43,057 bases of DNA from Bacteroidales bacterium UBA5515 (lineage in GTDB: Bacteria; Bacteroidota; Bacteroidia; Bacteroidales; P3). Shown piece by piece: positions 15,886-23,592 of the stretch (positions are counted from its first letter, which is position 1; each line of letters opens with the position of its first letter). The stretch is taken from NCBI GenBank assembly GCA_002423895.1, contig DIOL01000014.1, positions 11,700-54,756 on the forward strand, written 5' to 3'. The translations under genes and the position numbers were made by a program. The notes under the pieces are model-generated. The model was not told the origin of the DNA and did no database searches. It worked only from the letters and a program-made list of their open reading frames with translations.

Positions 15886-17391
15886 CTATTCTTCAACAAT
15901 TTCAATGTTGTCAAGAAATTCAACGCTCTTATGCATTAGTTTGTACATAATTTCGTCTTCCTTAACAAAATTAACTTCCTTGCGGTATTCTTCAACAAAT
16001 GATTCAATTGCATCAGATGATTTTAAACCTGTTTTTTGTTTTCTAAATTCAAGTGCTTGTGTAGCATTGAAAAGTTCAATTGCAAGAATTCTTTCTGTGT
16101 TATTTACAACTCTATAAAGTTTTGTTGCAGCATTTGAACCAAATGAAACATGGTCTTCTTGTCCTTGTGATGAATCAATGGTGTCAACTGACGCTGGTGT
16201 ACATAATTGTTTTGATTGAGATACAATTGATGCTTGTGTGTATTGAGGAATCATAAAACCTGAGTTTAATCCTGGATTAGCTACAAGGAATGAAGGAAGG
16301 TCTCTCTTTCCTGCAATCAGTTGATAAGTTCTTCTTTCAGAAATTGAACCAAGTTCAGCAACTGCAATAGCTAAATAGTCAAGATTAATTGCAAGAGGTT
16401 GACCATGGAAGTTTCCTGCTGAAATAACTTCATCAAGTTCAGGGAAAACAGTTGGATTATCGGTAACTGAATTTATTTCTGTTGTAATTACACTTGCTAC
16501 CCAACCAATAGCATCCTTTGATGCTCCATGAACTTGTGGAACACAACGGAATGAATATGGGTCTTGAACGTGTTGTTTCTTTTGTTTAATGATTTCACTT
16601 CCTTCCAAAAATTCTCTAATATTTTTAGCTGTTTCAATCTGTCCCTTGTGAGGTCTAACCTGATGAATTGGATCAAAGAAAGGTTCAATTCTTCCGTCAA
16701 ATGCTTCCAAAGAAACACACATGATAAGGTCAGCAAGGAATGAAAGTTTTTGAGCTTTCAAAATACACCAAACTGCATAAGCACTCATAAATTGAGTCCC
16801 ATTTAAAAGTGCCAAACCTTCTTTTGATTTCAGTTCAATTGGTTCCCAGCCAAATTTCTTGTTTATTTCTTCTGCATTGTAACGTTCTCCTTCATAATAA
16901 ACTTCTCCAAGTCCTAAAAGAGGTAAGCACATATGAGCCAAAGGTGCTAAGTCACCTGATGCTCCAAGAGAACCTTGTTGATAAACAACTGGGTAAACTC
17001 CTTCATTGTAGAAAGCAATCAAACGTTCAATTGTAACAAGTTGAGCTCCTGAGTTACCATAAGAAAGTGATTGAACTTTGTTTAAAAGCATAATTCTTAC
17101 AATTTCTTCTGGAACTTCTTCTCCCATACCGCAGGCATGAGACATAACCAAATTCTTTTGAAGTTGAGAAAGTTCTTCTTTGCTGATTGATATATTGCAT
17201 AAAGAACCAAATCCGGTTGTTACTCCATAAATAGGTTCTTTCTGGGTTTCCATTTTCTTATCAAGATAGTTTCTGCAATTGTTTATTCTTTCTTTTGCAT
17301 CATCTGATAACTCTAATTTTGTGTTGGAATTTAATATTTTTTCAACTTGTTTTAGTGTTAGTTTCTTAGCACTGATTTTATGTGTTGCCAT
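15886..17391 (-). CDS. hutH: Histidine ammonia-lyase
   Basis: This 501-residue enzyme removes ammonia from histidine to give urocanate, the first step of histidine breakdown. The Ala144-Ser145-Gly146 triad in GSLGASGDLAPLAH cyclises to the MIO electrophile, and the Tyr55 region (PIYGVTTGFGSL) and QDHVSFGSNAA near residue 400 complete the active site. Length and motifs fit hutH rather than phenylalanine or tyrosine lyases, although the families are close. The usual partners hutU, hutI and a formiminotransferase are not in this window. The gene stands between ruvB and the radical SAM gene on the minus strand and is closed by its own terminator, so it is probably a separate unit. Confidence 0.92.
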   Translation of the reverse strand: MATHKISAKKLTLKQVEKILNSNTKLELSDDAKERINNCRNYLDKKMETQKEPIYGVTTGFGSLCNISISKEELSQLQKNLVMSHACGMGEEVPEEIVRIMLLNKVQSLSYGNSGAQLVTIERLIAFYNEGVYPVVYQQGSLGASGDLAPLAHMCLPLLGLGEVYYEGERYNAEEINKKFGWEPIELKSKEGLALLNGTQFMSAYAVWCILKAQKLSFLADLIMCVSLEAFDGRIEPFFDPIHQVRPHKGQIETAKNIREFLEGSEIIKQKKQHVQDPYSFRCVPQVHGASKDAIGWVASVITTEINSVTDNPTVFPELDEVISAGNFHGQPLAINLDYLAIAVAELGSISERRTYQLIAGKRDLPSFLVANPGLNSGFMIPQYTQASIVSQSKQLCTPASVDTIDSSQGQEDHVSFGSNAATKLYRVVNNTERILAIELFNATQALEFRKQKTGLKSSDAIESFVEEYRKEVNFVKEDEIMYKLMHKSVEFLDNIEIVEE

Positions 17392-17477
17392 ATATTTTAT
17401 TGTTTTTAATTTTTAATTTTTTCTTTTTTTGTAATGACTTTAATGATTTTAATGACCTTTTTACTAATCATTAACCA

Positions 17478-18512
17478 TTAATCAAATAAGCTTCCTAAAT
17501 CTCCTTGTTTGCTTATGTAATTTTTACCAAGATGTTGATATGCTAATGGCGTTGCTTCTCTTCCTCTGGAAGTTCTCATCAGAAATCCTTCCTGAATAAG
17601 GAAAGGTTCATATACTTCTTCAATTGTTCCAGCATCTTCGCCAACAGCAGTTGCAATGGTTGTTAGTCCAACAGGTCCTCCCTTAAATTTATCAATAATT
17701 GCTGAAAGAATTCTATTATCCATTTCATCCAATCCATTCTTATCAACATTCAATGCCAATAGTGCCATTTGAGCAATTTCTAATGTAATTGTTCCATTGC
17801 CTTTTATTTGAGCAAAGTCTCTAACTCTTCTAAGTAAAAGATTGGCAATACGAGGAGTTCCTCTACTTCTTCTTGCAATTTCTTCCGATGCGTTGTCTTC
17901 GATTGGAGTGTTTAGAATATTGGCAGAACGTTTTATGATTTTATTAAGAGTGTCGTGGTTATAGTATTGTAAGCGAGATGTTATTCCAAAACGAGAACGA
18001 AGTGGTGCAGTTAGTAGTCCAGATCGAGTTGTGGCTCCAATAAGAGTGAAAGGGCTAAGTGCAATTTGAACACTTCGTGCATTTGGTCCTGATTCAATTA
18101 AAATATCTATTTTATAATCTTCCATTGCAGAATACAAGTATTCTTCAACAACAGGACTTAAACGATGTATTTCGTCAATAAAAAGAACATCATTTTCTTC
18201 CAAATTAGTTAAAATTCCTGCCAATTCTCCTGGTTTATCCAAAACAGGACCTGATGTTAGTTTTAAATTTACTCCAAGCTCATTTGCAATTATATGAGAA
18301 AGGGTTGTTTTCCCTAATCCAGGAGGTCCGTGTAAAAGAACATGATCCAAGCTTTCATTTCTTTCCTTCGCAGCCTGAACAAAAATTTTAAGGTTTTCTA
18401 TAATTTGAGGTTGCCCAGCAAAACTATCGAAATGTAAAGGCCTTAAAGCTCTTTCAAAGTCTTTTTCAGTGTTGTTTAGTCTTGATGGATTGGGATCCAA
18501 ATTCTCGTTCAT
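17478..18512 (-). CDS. ruvB: Holliday junction branch migration helicase RuvB
   Basis: The 344-residue AAA+ motor drives branch migration of Holliday junctions with RuvA and RuvC. The Walker A motif is HGPPGLGKTT (Lys68), Walker B is FIDEIH (111-116), sensor 1 is IGATTRSGLL, and the arginine finger region (APLRSRFG) follows. The C-terminal winged helix has GGPVGLTTIATAVGEDAGTI and ends GREATPLAYQHLG. Length matches the family. ruvA and ruvC are not adjacent. The 86-nt gap to hutH contains a T-rich stretch but no clear hairpin, so read-through to hutH is possible. Confidence 0.96.
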   Translation of the reverse strand: MNENLDPNPSRLNNTEKDFERALRPLHFDSFAGQPQIIENLKIFVQAAKERNESLDHVLLHGPPGLGKTTLSHIIANELGVNLKLTSGPVLDKPGELAGILTNLEENDVLFIDEIHRLSPVVEEYLYSAMEDYKIDILIESGPNARSVQIALSPFTLIGATTRSGLLTAPLRSRFGITSRLQYYNHDTLNKIIKRSANILNTPIEDNASEEIARRSRGTPRIANLLLRRVRDFAQIKGNGTITLEIAQMALLALNVDKNGLDEMDNRILSAIIDKFKGGPVGLTTIATAVGEDAGTIEEVYEPFLIQEGFLMRTSRGREATPLAYQHLGKNYISKQGDLGSLFD

Positions 18513-18560
18513 ACAAAATAATTACGAAATAATTTTTGTTTTTTAAATTTTATGCCTATA

Positions 18561-18593
18561 TTTGCCAAAAATTATATTGGAAAATTATATTTG
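18561..18593 (+). promoter_or_regulatory. Promoter of the universal stress protein operon
   Basis: TTTG (18561-18564), 21 nt and TATATTTG (18586-18593) make a full Bacteroidota promoter 60 nt before the start. The TTTG itself is the end of another TATATTTG (18557-18564), so two -7 boxes are tandem, 29 nt apart. Confidence 0.6.
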
Positions 18594-18652
18594 CAAAGGT
18601 ACTAATTTCCAGAATAAGTTACCAATAAATAAATTATTAATTTTAAAAATTA

Positions 18653-19480
18653 ATGCTTATGATGTCTCAAATTATAGTTGGAATTGATTTTTCTACATCC
18701 TCAATGACTGCTTTAAGATTGGCTGTTGATATTGCTAATCGTACAGGAGCTGATATTTTAATGGCTTGGATCGAAACCAAAGAAAAAGATAGAGAAGAAG
18801 CACAACAAGAGTTAAATAAGATAGCATCAGATTATAAACCTAAATTGAATGGTAAAAACATATCATACATAATTTGTCAAGGAAAGGTTTATCTGGCAAT
18901 TGCTAAATTAGTTAAGGACGAAAATCCAGACTTACTTGTTATTGGAGCTCATGGCAGAAGTGGTTTTGATGAAAAATATGCTGGTCAAAATGCTTTTAAA
19001 TTAGTTATTGAATGTGAAGCACCTGTTTTGATAGTTAGAGAAACATTTAATTTTGATAAACATCTTGAAAAGATTGTTCTTCCAATTGACTCTTCAAGAG
19101 ATACACGCCAAAAGGTGCCTTGGACAATTGAATTTGCAAAGATGTTCCCTCAATCTCATATTTGTATTTTGGGAATTCAAACAAGTAATATTAAGTCTGT
19201 AAGAAATGAAGTACGTGGTTTTGTATTAAGTGTTGAGAAATTCTTAGCTCAACATAAATTACCATTTACAACTGAATTTGTTGACACTGAAAATATCACA
19301 ACAGCAACATTAGATTATGCTAAAAATATAAATGCAGATCTTATTGTAACTATGGTAGAGCAAGAAAAGACTATTACAAACTTCCTATTCCTTGGACCAT
19401 ATTCACAACAAATGATAAATCTATCTCCATTCCCAGTTTTGATTGTTCCAAATGTTCAACTCCATGGAGCTGCAAAATAA
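18653..19480 (+). CDS. Tandem-domain universal stress protein
   Basis: The 275-residue product has two UspA folds: residues 1-135 and 140-275. The first begins IIVGIDFSTSSMTALRLAVD and ends LVIGAHGRSGFDEKYAGQ then PVLIVRE, close to the ATP-binding G-x2-G-x9-G(S/T) motif. The second begins KIVLPIDSSRDTRQKVPW and ends FPVLIVPNV with a degenerate loop. Such proteins are cytoplasmic stress factors whose exact output is often unknown. Three ATG codons lie close together; MSQIIVG at 18662 is the likeliest start. It is the first gene of a run with the SPOR protein (18-nt gap) and the M20 dipeptidase. Confidence 0.9.
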   Translation: MLMMSQIIVGIDFSTSSMTALRLAVDIANRTGADILMAWIETKEKDREEAQQELNKIASDYKPKLNGKNISYIICQGKVYLAIAKLVKDENPDLLVIGAHGRSGFDEKYAGQNAFKLVIECEAPVLIVRETFNFDKHLEKIVLPIDSSRDTRQKVPWTIEFAKMFPQSHICILGIQTSNIKSVRNEVRGFVLSVEKFLAQHKLPFTTEFVDTENITTATLDYAKNINADLIVTMVEQEKTITNFLFLGPYSQQMINLSPFPVLIVPNVQLHGAAK

Positions 19481-19498
19481 TAAGTTCTAATTAAAGAA

Positions 19499-19942
19499 AT
19501 GACAAAACTTAAAATACTAACACTATTATTTGCACTAACACTATTCGCACAAAATACAAAAGCTCAGGTTGAAGTAGTTGCCGATGGTAGATTACAAACC
19601 ATACTTGAACAACATATTGCTTTTAATGAAATTTCAAGAACAGCAATAGGATTTAGAATTAAGGTTGGAGTTTTTACAGGTGCAGGCTCTAAACAACAGG
19701 CATTTGATTTAAGAGATGAGATAATTAGTAATTTCCCCGATTTAAGAGCTTATGTGTTTTTTGAAGAACCAAATTTCACTGTAAAATGTGGAGATTATTT
19801 AACAAAACTTGATGCATTTGGACCATATCTTAAACTAAAAGAAATATTCCCTGCTGCATTAATCATTAGAGATTACATTAATTTTCCAGTACTTTCAAAA
19901 GATGACTTAGTTCTTCCTGAATATTTTGAGGAAGAAGAATAA
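19499..19942 (+). CDS. Small exported SPOR-like domain protein
   Basis: The 147-residue product has a signal peptide (ILTLLFALTLFAQNTKAQ) and one domain that fits the SPOR fold: FRIKVGVFTGAGSKQQAFDL, then a strand-helix repeat with FTVKCGDYLTKLDAFGPY and AALIIRDYI. SPOR domains bind denuded glycan strands of peptidoglycan at division sites, though in Bacteroidota many single-domain versions have no known role. The end is acidic (EEEE). It lies in an operon with the stress protein upstream and a peptidase 26 nt downstream. The SPOR assignment is from pattern recognition and needs a profile search. Confidence 0.78.
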   Translation: MTKLKILTLLFALTLFAQNTKAQVEVVADGRLQTILEQHIAFNEISRTAIGFRIKVGVFTGAGSKQQAFDLRDEIISNFPDLRAYVFFEEPNFTVKCGDYLTKLDAFGPYLKLKEIFPAALIIRDYINFPVLSKDDLVLPEYFEEEE

Positions 19943-19968
19943 GAATTAAAAAATAAGAATAAAATAAT

Positions 19969-21336
19969 ATGAATACTGTAAAGAACTACATTGAAGAAAA
20001 CAAAGAAAGATTTTTAAATGAATTATTTAATCTGATTCGCATACCATCAATATCATCAATTGAAGCTCACAAGCCAGACATGTTAAGATGTGCCGAATAC
20101 TGGAAACAGTTAATTCTTGAAGCAGGTGCTGACAGGTGCGAAATTATGCCAACACAGGGAAATCCCGTTGTATATGCAGAAAAGATAATTGATCCAAAAC
20201 TTAAAACAGTTATGATTTATGGTCATTATGATGTGATGCCAGTAGATCCAATTGAATTATGGAATACATCTCCTTTTGAACCAGAAATTAGAGATGGTAA
20301 GATCTGGGCACGTGGAGCAGATGATGATAAAGGTCAATCATTCATGCATGCAAAAGCATTTGAATATATGGTTAAAACCAATCAATTGCCTTGCAATGTT
20401 AAGTTTGTGCTTGAAGGAGAAGAAGAAATTGGTTCTCCATCACTTTATCCATTCTGTGAAGAAAATAAAGAATTGCTTAAAGCAGATATTATCCTTGTAT
20501 CTGATACAGGAATGATTGCAGAAGATGTTCCTTCAATTACAACTGGATTAAGAGGTTTGGGATATGTTGAAGTAAAAGTTACAGGACCAAGTAGAGATCT
20601 TCATTCAGGACTTTATGGAGGAGCAGTAGCAAACCCTATAAATATTCTTTGTGAAATGATATCTAAGTTAACTGATTCAAACAATCATGTTACTGTTCCT
20701 GATTTTTATAAAGAAGTTGTTTTTGTTTCAGATGAAGAAAGAACACTAATGGCACAAGCTCCATACGATGAAGAAGAATATAAAAAAGCATTAAATATTG
20801 AAGAACTGCATGGAGAAAAAGGTTATTCAACAATTGAACGCACAGGTATTCGTCCTTCATTAGACTGCTGTGGAATCTGGGGAGGTTATCAGGGAGAAGG
20901 AGCAAAAACAGTTATCCCTTCAACTGCACATGCAAAAATCTCTTTCCGTTTAGTTCCAGACCAAGACTATAATGTAATAACAGAACGTTTCCAAAAATAC
21001 TTTGAAAGCTTAGCTCCAAAGAGTGTTAAAGTTGAAGTTACACCATTGCATGGAGGTTATGCTTATGTTTCTCCAATTGATATGCCAGCTTATAAAGCAG
21101 CAGAAAAAGCATATCAAACAACTTATGGAAAAAGACCAATACCAACAAGAAGTGGTGGTTCAATTCCAATTGTTGCAGGATTTGAAAAAATACTTGGAAT
21201 TAAATCAATTCTTATGGGCTTTGGTTTAGGTTCAGATGCAATTCACTCACCAAATGAAAACTACCCATTGGAACAATTTTTTAAAGGAATAGAAACAATA
21301 CCTTATTTCTATAAAGAATTTGCAAAAGAAAATTAA
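19969..21336 (+). CDS. M20-family dipeptidase
   Basis: The 455-residue cytoplasmic zinc peptidase has the M20 metal ligands: His86 and the Asp88 that follows in YGHYDVMP, Asp118-Asp119 in ARGADDDKGQ, the Glu151-Glu152 pair in EGEEEIGSPSL with general base, and the C-terminal His in GSDAIHSPNENYPL. The central dimerisation lobe (about 200-370, TGPSRDLHSGLYGG) is present. The family splits peptides of two residues or related N-acyl amino acids; the closest types are CNDP-like dipeptidases. It is the last gene of the operon and is followed by a strong terminator. Confidence 0.92.
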   Translation: MNTVKNYIEENKERFLNELFNLIRIPSISSIEAHKPDMLRCAEYWKQLILEAGADRCEIMPTQGNPVVYAEKIIDPKLKTVMIYGHYDVMPVDPIELWNTSPFEPEIRDGKIWARGADDDKGQSFMHAKAFEYMVKTNQLPCNVKFVLEGEEEIGSPSLYPFCEENKELLKADIILVSDTGMIAEDVPSITTGLRGLGYVEVKVTGPSRDLHSGLYGGAVANPINILCEMISKLTDSNNHVTVPDFYKEVVFVSDEERTLMAQAPYDEEEYKKALNIEELHGEKGYSTIERTGIRPSLDCCGIWGGYQGEGAKTVIPSTAHAKISFRLVPDQDYNVITERFQKYFESLAPKSVKVEVTPLHGGYAYVSPIDMPAYKAAEKAYQTTYGKRPIPTRSGGSIPIVAGFEKILGIKSILMGFGLGSDAIHSPNENYPLEQFFKGIETIPYFYKEFAKEN

Positions 21337-21364
21337 TCTTAACTCAAATAGATATTTAACCATT

Positions 21365-21392
21365 AAGCAGAACTATTTTTTTAGTTCTGCTT
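21365..21392 (+). terminator. Terminator of the stress protein/dipeptidase operon
   Basis: AAGCAGAACTA (21365-21375) pairs with TAGTTCTGCTT (21382-21392) around a six-T loop, and a T run follows to 21397. The T run overlaps the stop codon of the convergent membrane protein gene. Confidence 0.9.
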
Positions 21393-21395
21393 TTT

Positions 21396-23441
21396 TTATT
21401 TGTTTACCCTTTCATTATCGTACATCCACTTAGCATCATTCTTTAAGGCTTCTTCAATGCTAATGTTTTCTTTCTTAGCTTTTCCCTCAACATTTTTATA
21501 CCAGGAAGGAGTATTCCTTATCTCTTGAATAATATCATTAATTCTTTCTTTTTCTGAAAGAGTGATTGTTGATTTAGTGTGTAATGTTTGACTACTATTT
21601 AAAACATTGCTAATCGTAAGGGTAGAAGGAATGAGGTTTTTACCAACAATCCAGAAAACAGAATTATTATGTTTTTCTCTAATTGAAACATCTAAGTTTG
21701 CACTGTGATAATTTCCAATTGAATTTATTGGCATATTATTAATAAGAACACTATCCCCAATATTTTCGCTTGCAATGCTTACATTAAAAGTCTTAAAAGG
21801 ACTGTGATACATAACAATTACTGTATCGCAGACAATTTCATTTTGAGTTTTTGCCAAACGGTTTCCACTCAATCCTGCAAAATACATAATTGCATCATTA
21901 GTCTTTGTTGATTGTCTGAAAAAGCATACCCAAACCTTATCCTGCTTGCTGTTCTTTAATACAAACTTTTCATAGTTATCAATGAAATTATATTTCTTTC
22001 CCAATTGCTTGACAAAGAAATCTTTCCAGCTGAAATACTGTTTTGTTACCCATTCTCCCATATAGGAAGTTGTGTTGTGAGTCTGTTCAAAACATACAGG
22101 AGTTTTAGTTGTGAGGTTTGGAATAACTCCCTGTTTAATTGCATAATCAGCCATTTCAAAACGGATATTTGATGTTTCCATATCCGCTGCAACAGCTCTG
22201 TTGCCCGACTGCGTAAGTGTATTAACCCAAAACAATAGAAGACAGACAAAAACTTGAAATATAATTCTTAAAGGTTTTGAAAAAGATACCAGATTTAAAA
22301 TAGCAAACAAAACCATCAATAACATTAAAGCATATCCAAAGAAAGCGAAAAATGTAGGAACATAGCTATGCCAGTTTTGCAAATAGTATCTTGAAGAAGA
22401 AGAAACAATCAAAAGTGGAATATAAACCAAACAAATCCCAACCACAAAACCCCAAAGCAAGTGAATATACTTTACAGTTTTGTATTTATTCAAAGCATAA
22501 TAAGCCAAAACCATTACAATCAATCCCTGAATCAGAACGACCAAATCCATTCTGCAAGTTTTGAAAACACCATCCAAACTCATAGTATGCTTAAAAAGCA
22601 AACCATTATATTCATAAAATACCTGTAAAGGAAAAGAAAGTTTACTCATTAAAGTGGCGGTTGAAAACAATCCACCAATTGTTATATCATTTGCAAGATT
22701 AGCACCAGTATATTTAGGAGGATAAAAATATTGAAAACCAAAATAAGCAATCAAATATACAATGCCTCCAACAATGAATGGAATTAGGTTTCTTAAAGTC
22801 TTTAAATATATTTCCTTTGTTCTTATTGCAAAAACATTATTTTTCCAAATAGCAACTATAAAGAAAACCAGATAATACATCAAAAAGGTTTCATAAAATA
22901 AAGTTGCAATAAACATAAGGATTGCAGAAGTGTATAAATAGCTCTTTTTCTTTAAATCAAAGGAAGAAATATAAACATTCAATCCAATTAAGATTATGCA
23001 AAATCCAGTTGTAAAAAAGAAAGGATAAGCAGTAGTTATGGAGTGAAAACCTATAATTTGAAAACTTGAAGAAAGGAGAATTGCAGTAAAAAGAGTAATA
23101 GAAGAGCTCTTAAAAACCCTGTGAACAAGAGTTGTGAAAAGAACAAAACATCCAACAATAGGGAGAATATAAGTTAAGTCGAAATAGACAGGATTATCAA
23201 TTAAATAAGGTACAGTTTGAATGTAGCGAGAAAAGAAAAAGTAAAACCTGCCTTGAAGAAATGGCCAGTTGCCAACAACATGACCCCAATGACCTTTGCA
23301 TGTTTCGGTATACAAATCAATATCATCACCAACAGTGAATCCGACCTTTGTTAAAGGATAGAAAGTAATGACATATACTAATAACAATAAAAAGTAAATA
23401 GTAAACTTTTCCTGATTAATGTTATTAGTATTTAGTTTCAT
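21396..23441 (-). CDS. Polytopic membrane protein, GT-C glycosyltransferase-like
   Basis: The 681-residue product has about a dozen hydrophobic segments in the first 410 residues (for example FTIYFLLLLVYVITFYPL) and then a soluble C-terminal domain of about 270 residues. The first outer loop carries TVGDDIDLYTE (Asp39-Asp40), in the position of the acidic metal-binding pair of GT-C enzymes, which move sugars from polyprenyl phosphate donors. I therefore suggest a lipid-linked sugar transferase, but no close family comes to mind. The C-terminal domain shows beta-rich sequence with no motif I can name, ending in a charged helix. A -7-like element is at 23469-23476. It is separated from valS by a palindromic repeat and is probably its own unit. 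Confidence 0.7.
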   Translation of the reverse strand: MKLNTNNINQEKFTIYFLLLLVYVITFYPLTKVGFTVGDDIDLYTETCKGHWGHVVGNWPFLQGRFYFFFSRYIQTVPYLIDNPVYFDLTYILPIVGCFVLFTTLVHRVFKSSSITLFTAILLSSSFQIIGFHSITTAYPFFFTTGFCIILIGLNVYISSFDLKKKSYLYTSAILMFIATLFYETFLMYYLVFFIVAIWKNNVFAIRTKEIYLKTLRNLIPFIVGGIVYLIAYFGFQYFYPPKYTGANLANDITIGGLFSTATLMSKLSFPLQVFYEYNGLLFKHTMSLDGVFKTCRMDLVVLIQGLIVMVLAYYALNKYKTVKYIHLLWGFVVGICLVYIPLLIVSSSSRYYLQNWHSYVPTFFAFFGYALMLLMVLFAILNLVSFSKPLRIIFQVFVCLLLFWVNTLTQSGNRAVAADMETSNIRFEMADYAIKQGVIPNLTTKTPVCFEQTHNTTSYMGEWVTKQYFSWKDFFVKQLGKKYNFIDNYEKFVLKNSKQDKVWVCFFRQSTKTNDAIMYFAGLSGNRLAKTQNEIVCDTVIVMYHSPFKTFNVSIASENIGDSVLINNMPINSIGNYHSANLDVSIREKHNNSVFWIVGKNLIPSTLTISNVLNSSQTLHTKSTITLSEKERINDIIQEIRNTPSWYKNVEGKAKKENISIEEALKNDAKWMYDNERVNK

Positions 23442-23468
23442 ATTCTTAATATTTAGTTTTAATGATTA

Positions 23469-23476
23469 CAAAAGTA
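23469..23476 (-). promoter_or_regulatory. Candidate -7 element for the membrane protein gene
   Basis: The minus strand reads TACTTTTG, 28 nt before the start codon at 23441. No TTG at the proper distance is seen, so support is partial. Confidence 0.4.
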
Positions 23477-23560
23477 ATAATTTTTAACTAGATAAAGAAT
23501 ACATTATTGAATAATCTATTTGTAGAGACTATTTTATATCAGAGAGAAGTGATAAAACAA

Positions 23561-23590
23561 TACAGAGACGTGATTAATCACGTCTCTGTA
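23561..23590. repeat. 30-bp perfect palindrome, copy 2 of 2; possible valS terminator
   Basis: The arms begin TACAGAGACGTGATT and the element is fully symmetric. It lies 2 nt beyond the valS stop codon. Compared with 4414-4441 the inner 24 bp are identical, and the next base pair outward is C-G here against T-A there, so symmetry is kept where the sequence changed. Confidence 0.85.
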
Positions 23591-23592
23591 TT

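Noticed and set aside
15886..17391. hutH as a tyrosine or phenylalanine ammonia-lyase
   Set aside because: The motifs around the MIO triad and the length fit the histidine enzyme best, though families are close and I could not test specificity.
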